In this document: piece after piece, positions 57,791 through 64,000 of the stretch
Layout: every line of letters begins with the position of its first letter
Numbering within the stretch: position 1 is the stretch's first letter
Assembly (NCBI RefSeq): GCF_021390475.1
Contig: NZ_JAJUWS010000007.1
Location: 62,001 to 126,000 of the forward strand
Source of the DNA: Streptomyces sp. ST2-7A
GTDB taxonomy: Bacteria > Actinomycetota > Actinomycetes > Streptomycetales > Streptomycetaceae
Direction of reading: 5' to 3'
Length of the DNA: 64,000 nt
The notes under the pieces: model-generated
What the model was told of the DNA's origin: nothing
Database searches by the model: none
Seen by the model: only the letters and a program-made list of their open reading frames with translations
Position numbers and translations under genes: made by a program

Positions 57791-58244
57791 CGCGCACCGC
57801 CGGAACCTTCAGGCAGACGGCGGTCCCCGCCCCGGGGCCGGACTCCACCACGACCTCCCCGGCGACCCGGGCGGCGCGCTGTCTCATGCCGGGCAGGCCG
57901 AGGCCGCCCGTCCCGTTCGGAGCGGGTACACCGTTCGGTGAGGCTTCGAAGCCGGTTCCGTCGTCGCGCACGTCCAGGGTGAGCACCTCGCCCATGTAGG
58001 AGAGGGTGACGCCGACCCGGGAGGCCCCGGCGTGCTTGTCCACGTTGGTCAGCGCCTCCTGCGCCACCCGCAGGACGGTGGCCTCGACGTCCCGGTGCAG
58101 CGGCTCCGGCTCACCGTATCGCGTGGCGACCGCCCCCGCGGCCGGGGCCCAGGCGATGAGCACGACCACGTCGCGGACGGCCGGCCAATCCCCCGCCCCG
58201 GCGGCGTCCAGGGCCAGGAAGGCGTCGTCCAGGGTCGCGTCCAC
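57783..58244 (-). pseudogene. Histidine-kinase C-terminal fragment fused to ABC remnants
   Basis: Reading from a GTG at 58244: about 13 residues of an ABC ATPase C-terminus (DATLDDAFLAL), then an ABC-2-permease-like end (DWPAVRDVVVLIAWAPAAGA, about 58117-58190), then a HisKA_3 kinase ATPase half (GEPEPLHRDVEATVLRVA, EALTNVDKHAGASRVG, DVRDDGTGFEAS, GLGLPGMRQRAARVAGEV) to 57783. The sensor and dimerisation parts are absent. The composite looks like the scar of an internal deletion that removed most of a permease gene and the kinase N-terminus while keeping one frame. Confidence 0.75.
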
Positions 58245-59097
58245 GACGCGCAGCCCACCGGGCCGTACACCCCCGCGCCGACAGCAGGGACAGCACCTCG
58301 ATGACGGCCTCGTCGGTCAGGTTGAGCTCGAGCCGGCCGTCCCCCCGCGTGCGGACGCGGTCCACGCCCTCGATCGCGGCCAACTCCCCGGTGTCCGTAC
58401 CGGCGGGGGCGGAGAAGGACATCACGGTGGGGATCCGGGTGTGCCCGATCAACCCCGCCGGGGTGTCGAGCGCGATGATCCGGCCCCGATCGAACAGGGC
58501 CAGCCGGTCACACAGGTGTTGCGCCTCCTCCATGGAGTGGGTGACCAGGAGGACGGTGGTGCCGTCCGCCCGGGCCTCCTCGATCACCTCCCACACCGCC
58601 CGCCGGGAGCGCGGGTCGAGCCCGGTGCTCAGCTCGTCGAGCAGCGCGATCCGGGGTCGTCCGATGAGAGCCAACGCGATGGCCGGCCGCTGCTGCTGGC
58701 CGCCCGACAGCTTGCCGTAGCGGGTGTCGAGTTTCGGACCCAGCGCCAACTGTTCGGCGAGCGCGACGCCGTTGGCGGGGTTGTCGTGGAACGAGGCGTA
58801 CAGGGCCAGGGCCTCGCGCACCGTGAGCTTGGCCTGGAGTTCGGCCTGTTGGAGCTGGACGCCGACGATCCGGTTCAGCCGGTCCCGGTCGCGCCCCGGG
58901 GTCAGACCGGCCACCCGCAGGGTCCCGGCGTCCGGGTCGCGCAGCCGGGCCACGCACTCGACGGTGGTGGTCTTGCCCGAACCGTTGGGGCCCGGGATGC
59001 CGAGGATCTCCCCCTCGTCCACGTCGAGGTCGATGTCGTCGACCGCCACCGTGGTTCCGTAGGTCTTGCGCGGTCCGCGCGCTTCGATGCTGGGCAT
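58201..59097 (-). pseudogene. ABC-exporter ATPase gene with a one-base frameshift
   Basis: From ATG 59097: MPSIEARGPRKTYGTTVAVDD, Walker A GPNGSGKT, signature LSGGQQQRPAIALALIGRP, and [12 protein letters not shown]. The reading is typical until about 58269, where one extra base shifts it. Removing that base joins LSARG to VRPGGLRVVDATLDDAFLAL, the normal DrrA-like C-terminus, which then runs into the permease remnant. As given, the protein ends out of frame at 58111. Several core residues are unusual for the family (GIPGPNG, QQQRPAI), a further sign of decay. Confidence 0.75.
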
Positions 59098-59208
59098 GGT
59101 GTCAGCCTGGCGTGCCGGCGTGGCGCGGACATCAACCGATCGGCCGGCTTTCGGCCGGCCGGGCCGCCGGTCACCGGGCCGCGCCGCCGGCGGATCACGG
59201 CCGCCGGG

Positions 59209-60063
59209 TCAGCCCCGGGTGACGGCAGACGGCCCGGCGGTGAGCAACAGGCCCATGGCGGTCACGGCCACCACCAGCACCGCGTTGAAGGCCGCCCGCG
59301 ACCCCGGCCGCCGCCCGCGCGCCAGTCCCACCCCCACCACCAGCGCCGCCACCGGCAGCACCGCGATCCGGGCGCCCCCCGGCACACCGTCGGGGCCCGC
59401 CGGGCCCACCACCAGCAGCGCCGAGGCCGCCAGCACCAGGACCCCCGCCGTCACCCGGCTGACCGGCGCACCCCACCGGTGCGGCAGGCCGCGCACCCCC
59501 ACCGCCGCGTCGTCGGCCAGGTCCGGCAGCACGTTCAGGAAGTGCGCCGCGCACCCCAGCAGCGCCCCGGCGGCCGGCAGCCACCACGGCGGCCACGGCG
59601 CGCCGGGCAGGGCGAGCACGACGAAGGTCGGCAGCAGGCCGAAGGAGACGGCGTACGGGGCCACCGACCAGCGGGTCGACTTCACCCCCAGGTCGTAGGC
59701 CCACGCCGAGGCCAGGGCGATCAGGTGGGCCGCCGCCGCGAGGAGTCCGGCCGCCAGGGACAGCACGGTGGCCACCCCGGCGGCGAGCACCGTGGCCACG
59801 GTCACCGCCCGTCGGGACACCAGCCCCCGGGCCACCGGTTTGTCGGTCCGACCGACCCGGGCGTCCCGGTCGGCGTCCACCAGGTCGTTGAGCCAGCCCA
59901 CGGAGAGCTGTCCGGCCAGCACCGCCGCCGTGACCAGGAGTGTCCCGCCGGGGGTGTGGCCGACCGCGATGGCCAGGCCGGCGGTGACCGCCGTCACCGC
60001 GACGACGGGCAGGGGATGGCAGGCACCGATCCACGCCGACACGCGTCGGGAAACGATCCGCAT
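59209..60063 (-). CDS. UbiA-family prenyltransferase-like membrane protein
   Basis: A 284-residue protein with about eight to nine helices. The first Asp-rich loop is LNDLVDADRDARVGRTDKP, the NDxxDxxxD motif for diphosphate binding; the second loop has NVLPDLADDAAVGVRGLP (DxxDD). The family attaches prenyl groups to aromatic or other acceptors. ATG at 60063, leaving 27 bp to the divergent methyltransferase start. It may modify the polyketide made by the downstream type III synthase; that link is inference. Confidence 0.9.
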   Translation of the reverse strand: MRIVSRRVSAWIGACHPLPVVAVTAVTAGLAIAVGHTPGGTLLVTAAVLAGQLSVGWLNDLVDADRDARVGRTDKPVARGLVSRRAVTVATVLAAGVATVLSLAAGLLAAAAHLIALASAWAYDLGVKSTRWSVAPYAVSFGLLPTFVVLALPGAPWPPWWLPAAGALLGCAAHFLNVLPDLADDAAVGVRGLPHRWGAPVSRVTAGVLVLAASALLVVGPAGPDGVPGGARIAVLPVAALVVGVGLARGRRPGSRAAFNAVLVVAVTAMGLLLTAGPSAVTRG

Positions 60064-60090
60064 GGGGAACGAGTGTGCCAGCCTGTCGGT

Positions 60091-61005
60091 ATGACGAGCC
60101 CGAGTGAACGTCGTGGCCCCACCGTGTCGGAGCCGTCGTTCGCACCCTCGTTCGCACCCTCGTTCGCCCCGCCGTCGTCCCTGCGGTCGTCCTCGGCCCG
60201 CGCCGGCGCCCGTGTCCGGGGGCTGCCGGGCGCCCTGCGCGGCCTCCTGCCGCGCCGCGCGCCGGCCCCCGCCCCCATCCCCAACGATCCGGCCCTGTAC
60301 GAGCGGTTGGCAGACCGGTGGGGGGACCCGCGCGGGGACTTCGCGATGCTGCACTGGCTGGCCGCGGCCCGGGCCGAACTCGTCCCACCCGCCTCGCGGC
60401 CCGGGGCCGTACTGGTCGATCTGGGATGCGGGGGAGGCCTCTTGGCCCCGCACCTCGGGGGCCACGGGTACCGGCACATCGGGGTGGACCTCTCCCCCCG
60501 ATCGCTGGCCGTCGCCCGTGGGCGCGGCGTGCTCCCTCTGCGGGGTGACGTGACGGCGGTGCCCCTGGCCGACGGTGTCGCCGACGTGGTGGTGGCCGGG
60601 GAGATCCTCGAACACGTCCCGGACCTCTCCCGGGCGGTCGCGGAGGCGTGCCGACTGCTGCGGCCCGGGGGCCTCCTGGTCGTGGACACCCTCGCCGACA
60701 CGACGCTCGCGCGTTGGGTGGCCGTTCACATCGGAGAACGGGTTCCGCGCGTGGCGCCCCGGGGTGTGCACGACCCCGCTCTGTTCGTCAACCGCGAGCG
60801 CCTGGGGCGTGAATGCGCCCGGCACGGCGTGCGGTTGCGCATCCGGGGGGTGCGGCCCGCGCTGCGCGACCTGCCGGCATGGCTGGCCGGTCGGCGCGAC
60901 ACCGTTCGGATGCGACCCGTTCGGGACACCTCGATCCTCTACCAGGGCATCGGGCGCAAAGCCGTCGCCCCTCCTTCCGCGTCGGTTCCCCGGAGCGTGC
61001 GGTGA
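60091..61005 (+). CDS. UbiG-like class I SAM-dependent methyltransferase
   Basis: A 304-residue methyltransferase. The SAM motif I is LVDLGCGGGLLAPHLG (from about 109), motif II/III GEILEHVPDLSRAV and LLRPGGLLVVDTLA follow, and the fold resembles 3-demethylubiquinone O-methyltransferase. A low-complexity N-terminus includes the triple repeat FAPSFAPSFAP. ATG at 60091; a GTG at about 60121 is an alternative. Divergent from UbiA, 27 bp apart. Likely O-methylates a phenol. Confidence 0.88.
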   Translation: MTSPSERRGPTVSEPSFAPSFAPSFAPPSSLRSSSARAGARVRGLPGALRGLLPRRAPAPAPIPNDPALYERLADRWGDPRGDFAMLHWLAAARAELVPPASRPGAVLVDLGCGGGLLAPHLGGHGYRHIGVDLSPRSLAVARGRGVLPLRGDVTAVPLADGVADVVVAGEILEHVPDLSRAVAEACRLLRPGGLLVVDTLADTTLARWVAVHIGERVPRVAPRGVHDPALFVNRERLGRECARHGVRLRIRGVRPALRDLPAWLAGRRDTVRMRPVRDTSILYQGIGRKAVAPPSASVPRSVR

Positions 61006-61274
61006 GACCCCCTCCGCCCCGTGGCGCCCGGCGGCGCGCCGGGAGGAAGCCGCCGGGTCCCGGACGGGACGCCGGACCACCGCGCGGGCGACCGATGAGT
61101 GGAACCACCCGGGACGTGGCATGCGATACGGCGAACGCGGTGGGGCCCCCTCCGCTCCGTCACCGTTCCGGCCGGCCCATCCGACCCCGCCCGTGATCGA
61201 CCGGATCGGAGCCCGGGCCCCGACCCGGTGGCAACGCACCGGGAGGCCCGGCCCGGAACGAGAGAGGACGCCCC

Positions 61275-62669
61275 ATGCCCCCGCACCCACCCCCGCGGCC
61301 CGACACCTCGCCCACCACCGTTCCCCGACACACCGACAACCCCGACGGCCCCGACGGCCCCGACCCGCGGGCCACCGACGGCCCGGGCCCGACCCCGGCT
61401 CCGCCCCCGGCCGACCGGGGGACGACCGGCGTCGCGGAATCACCGGCCGGTGCCCCGGCCGCCGACGCGGCCGGTGCCCTGGAACGCGTCCGCGCCCTGG
61501 TCCCCGCCGTCGCCGAGCGGGCCGCCGCCCACGACGAGGCGGGCACCTTCCCCACCGCCGACTTCGCCGATCTGCGCGCGGCGGGCCTGCTCGGTCTCAT
61601 GGTCCCCCGCCGGCTCGGCGGCAGCGGGGCCGACTTCGCCGACTACACCGCCGTGGCGGCGGAGTTGGCCGCCGGGGCGGGAGCCACCGCGCTGATCCAC
61701 AACATGCACGCCTCGGTCACCGGGGCCCTGGCCCACACCCCGGACGACCTGGCCCGCGCGCTGGGCGCCCCCGACAGTTGGTTCACCACCCGCGACCGCG
61801 TGCTACGGGAGGCCGCCGGGGGCGCGCTGTACGGGGTGGCGATGAGTGAACGCGGCGCCGGCTCCCGGCTGTCCCGCATCACCACCGGCTACCGCCGCAC
61901 CGCCGGGGGGTACCGGATCACCGGACACAAGGCGTTCGTCTCCGGGGCCGGACACGTGGACGCCTACCTCGTCGCGGCCCGGGACGAGGACGCCCGGGAC
62001 GCCGGTGCGGGGGACGACGGCGCGGGGGACGCCGATGTCCGCGTCTCCTACTTCCTGGTGCCCGCCGGAGAGGGTGTGCGGGTGGACCCCACCTGGGACT
62101 CCCTGGGGATGCGGGCCACCGGCAGCCATGACCTGCGCCTGGACACCGAGGTGCCCGCCGACGCGCTGCTGGGGGGCGTCGAGGGACTGGCACTGCCGAT
62201 CGCCGAGGTGATGCCGCAGTGGCTCGTCGCCTCCTACGCCGCCGTCTACGTCGGGGTCGCCCGGGCGGTGCTGCGCGCCGCCGCCGACCACCTGGGGGCA
62301 CGCGGACTGACCGGACTGCCCGCCGTGCGGGCGCGGGTGGGGCGTGCCGACGCTGCCGTGGAGGCCGCCGCCCTGGCGGTTGGCGAGGCGGCCCGCCGGG
62401 TCACCGACCGACCGGGGGAACCGGAGACCAACCGGTGGGTGTGGCGCGCCAAGTTGCTGGCCGGGGACACCGCCGCCGAGGTGGCCTCCTCGGTGTTGGA
62501 GGCGGCCGGCGCCTCGGCGACCCGTCGCGGTCACCCGCTGGAACGGCTCTACCGGGACGCCCGCTGCGGGGCCCTGCAACCCGCCACCTCGGACGTGTGC
62601 GCGGACTGGCTGGGGGTGGCCGCCCTGGGGGGCGACCCGGCCCGGGACACGGCGGTGTCCCGATGGTGA
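61275..62669 (+). CDS. Acyl-CoA dehydrogenase-like flavoprotein
   Basis: A 464-residue protein. After a 70-residue Pro/Asp-rich tail come acyl-CoA dehydrogenase features: LGLMVPRRLGGSGADFADY, MSERGAGSRLSRITTGY and the C-terminal helix HPLERLYRDARCGALQPATS. The final block lacks the YEGTSEIQ-type Glu-region of true acyl-CoA dehydrogenases, so it may act on another substrate or as a flavin monooxygenase-like enzyme. ATG at 61275 after GAGAGGA. Its stop overlaps the type III PKS start, so they are co-translated. Confidence 0.85.
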   Translation: MPPHPPPRPDTSPTTVPRHTDNPDGPDGPDPRATDGPGPTPAPPPADRGTTGVAESPAGAPAADAAGALERVRALVPAVAERAAAHDEAGTFPTADFADLRAAGLLGLMVPRRLGGSGADFADYTAVAAELAAGAGATALIHNMHASVTGALAHTPDDLARALGAPDSWFTTRDRVLREAAGGALYGVAMSERGAGSRLSRITTGYRRTAGGYRITGHKAFVSGAGHVDAYLVAARDEDARDAGAGDDGAGDADVRVSYFLVPAGEGVRVDPTWDSLGMRATGSHDLRLDTEVPADALLGGVEGLALPIAEVMPQWLVASYAAVYVGVARAVLRAAADHLGARGLTGLPAVRARVGRADAAVEAAALAVGEAARRVTDRPGEPETNRWVWRAKLLAGDTAAEVASSVLEAAGASATRRGHPLERLYRDARCGALQPATSDVCADWLGVAALGGDPARDTAVSRW

Positions 62670-63811
62670 GCCCCGGACGCCCCTCTTCCGCCGTCCCCGG
62701 CCCGGCCCCCGTGATCACCGCCTTCGGGGTGGCGGTACCCGAACCGGTCTCCCAGCACCACCTGTGGGACGGCTTCTTCCGGGACCACTTCGCCGGCAGC
62801 CGGCTCGCCCGACGCGTCTTCGACTCCGCCGGCGTCGCCCGGCGGCACACCGTGGTCAACCCGATCACCGAGCCGCCGACCCACTGGACCACCGCCGAGC
62901 GGATGAGCCGTTACGCGGTCGAGGCGCCGGCGTTGGGACGGCGCGCGGTGGCCGCCGCGCTGGAGGCGGCCGGGCTCGACGCCGACGCGGTCGGCATGCT
63001 GGCCGTCGCCTCCTGCACCGGCTACGACACCCCCGGTGTGGACATCCGGGTGGCGTCCGCCCTCGGTCTGCGACCGGACACCCGTCGGCTGCTCGTCGGC
63101 CACATGGGCTGTTACGCGGCGCTGCCCGGCCTGGGCAGTGTGACCGATTACGTGGCGGCCCACGGGCGGCCGGCGGTGCTGCTCTGCGCGGAGTTGACCA
63201 CCCTGCACCTCCAGCCGCCCACCACCGATCCCCAACAGGTGGTCACTCACGCGTTGTTCGGGGACGCCGCCGTCGCGGTGGTGGTGCGTCCCGGAGGTTC
63301 CCCGGAGGACGGCGCCTCGACCACGGGGACCACGGGGACGACAGGGATCACGGGGAAGGCCGAGCCCTCGCTGGAGGTGGTCGATCTCGCCTCCCACACC
63401 GATGCCGACACCGGTGGGCACATGACCTGGCGGATCACCGATCTGGGGTTCCGGATGGGACTGGCCCCGGAGGTGCCGGAGGTTCTGGCCAAGCACGTGC
63501 GCCCGGTGGTGACGGAACTGCTGGCGCGCAACGGCGTGGCGCCCGACTCCCCGATCGGTTGGGCGGTGCATCCGGGCGGGCCCCGGATCCTGGACACCGT
63601 TCGGGACGAACTGGACCTCCCGGAGTCGGCGTTGGCCTCCTCGCGGGAGGTCCTGAGCGGCTACGGGAACTGTTCCTCGGCCACGGTGCTGCTGGTGCTG
63701 GACCACCTGCGGGGGACAGGCGGTCTCGTGCCCGGAGCGCACGTCGTCGCGCTCGCCTTCGGGCCCGGGCTGACGTTGTGGGCGGCGCTGCTGCGCGTGC
63801 CCGTCGGCTGA
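62663..63811 (+). CDS. Type III polyketide synthase
   Basis: A 382-residue chalcone/stilbene-synthase superfamily enzyme. The catalytic triad is Cys150 (GHMGCYAALPG), His303 (WAVHPGGP) and Asn336 (SGYGNCSSATV). It condenses acyl starter units with malonyl-CoA. ATG at 62663 or GTG 62666, both overlapping the upstream stop. A Thr/Gly insert (TTGTTGTTGITG) lies at about 215-225. With the UbiA, methyltransferase and flavoprotein genes it forms a candidate alkylresorcinol/pyrone or prenylated phenol cluster. Confidence 0.95.
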   Translation: MVSPGRPSSAVPGPAPVITAFGVAVPEPVSQHHLWDGFFRDHFAGSRLARRVFDSAGVARRHTVVNPITEPPTHWTTAERMSRYAVEAPALGRRAVAAALEAAGLDADAVGMLAVASCTGYDTPGVDIRVASALGLRPDTRRLLVGHMGCYAALPGLGSVTDYVAAHGRPAVLLCAELTTLHLQPPTTDPQQVVTHALFGDAAVAVVVRPGGSPEDGASTTGTTGTTGITGKAEPSLEVVDLASHTDADTGGHMTWRITDLGFRMGLAPEVPEVLAKHVRPVVTELLARNGVAPDSPIGWAVHPGGPRILDTVRDELDLPESALASSREVLSGYGNCSSATVLLVLDHLRGTGGLVPGAHVVALAFGPGLTLWAALLRVPVG

Positions 63812-64000
63812 TCGGGCCGGGGGCGCACCGCCGGCGTGCCCGCCGGCCGCCGGCCCGGGGCGACCCGACCGGGCCCGCCGGTCCGAAACCCCCACCGGCG
63901 CTCCGCAACAACCCCCGTCCGTCTCCCCGTCCTCGACGGCGGCCGGCTCCTCGAACAGGCCCGAGCCGCCGCACACCCCCGTCTCCGGCAGGACCAGCTC
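63812..64000. other. Right edge, no supported gene
   Basis: On the minus strand, 63896-64000 reads a Cys-rich stretch (PETGVCGGSGLFEE, then GGCCGAP) that looks like the C-terminus of a metal- or arsenic-related flavoprotein, but no frame has a stop before the polyketide synthase, so it cannot be called. It may be the end of a gene lying to the right, or a chance frame. Confidence 0.3.

Noticed and set aside
63896-64000. C-terminus of an arsenic-type flavoprotein on the minus strand
   Set aside because: No stop occurs before the polyketide synthase in the Cys-rich frame, so a gene end cannot be defined.

Overview
The window looks like chromosomal DNA of a Streptomyces-type actinomycete. It is very GC-rich with strong third-position G/C bias and frequent GTG starts. 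Overlapping stop/start pairs (GTGA, ATGA) couple many genes, and recognisable genes include an actinobacterial aspS, a bifunctional geosmin synthase, DUF5709 and DUF2277 proteins and a SpoIIE-type phosphatase. Long antisense ORFs are common and are compositional artefacts.

Left arm (1-9810): a CRISPR locus. It opens with the 3' end of a cas2-like gene. Three arrays follow, all on + (340-1169, 13 repeats; 5854-6873, 16; 9576-9806, 4). Their 30-nt repeats are related but distinct, and each array follows a near-identical leader of about 110 bp containing an inverted repeat and a candidate promoter. A relic leader plus degenerate repeat lies at 4135-4267. Each leader, relic included, has a minus-strand XRE/TPR regulator gene starting about 200-245 bp upstream and pointing away from it. 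Two regulators are followed by small cysteine-motif or DUF7848-like genes, many overlapping, and by a phosphotransferase-like gene after array 1. The locus therefore looks modular: leader-array paired with a divergent regulator and small-gene cargo.

Middle-left (9844-31202): a multi-domain SpoIIE phosphatase; aspS; a two-gene system (14882-18249) of a cyclase-like protein and a membrane protein that share a Gly/Asn-rich motif resembling bacterial amyloid signalling motifs; catalase; an integral membrane protein; a copper-type P-ATPase behind two CsoR-like operators; a two-domain VOC protein; a DrrAB-type ABC exporter; and a very large AAA/TPR regulator.

Middle (31477-51771): mostly housekeeping or accessory genes: VOC/HxlR pair, DUF885 peptidase, class IV aminotransferase with a 203-bp partial duplicate, a frameshifted TetR gene beside an acyl-CoA dehydrogenase, an OYE/TetR divergent pair with paired operators, DUF5709, and an island of lower GC (about 44.6-46.6 kb) carrying an RloA/RloB (AbiL-like) ATPase-nuclease defence pair. 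A HxlR/RidA pair, two coupled small genes, an LigB-type DNA ligase, an SH3 secreted protein and a TPR protein follow.

Right arm (51841-64000): a lipoprotein gene split by an in-frame TAG; geosmin synthase with long N- and C-terminal extensions; paired CrcB/FluC genes; a response regulator beside a collapsed ABC-ATPase/permease/histidine-kinase operon; and a small secondary-metabolism locus: UbiA prenyltransferase, divergent UbiG-like methyltransferase, acyl-CoA-dehydrogenase-like protein and a type III polyketide synthase.

All assignments come from reading motifs and context; no database search was run.
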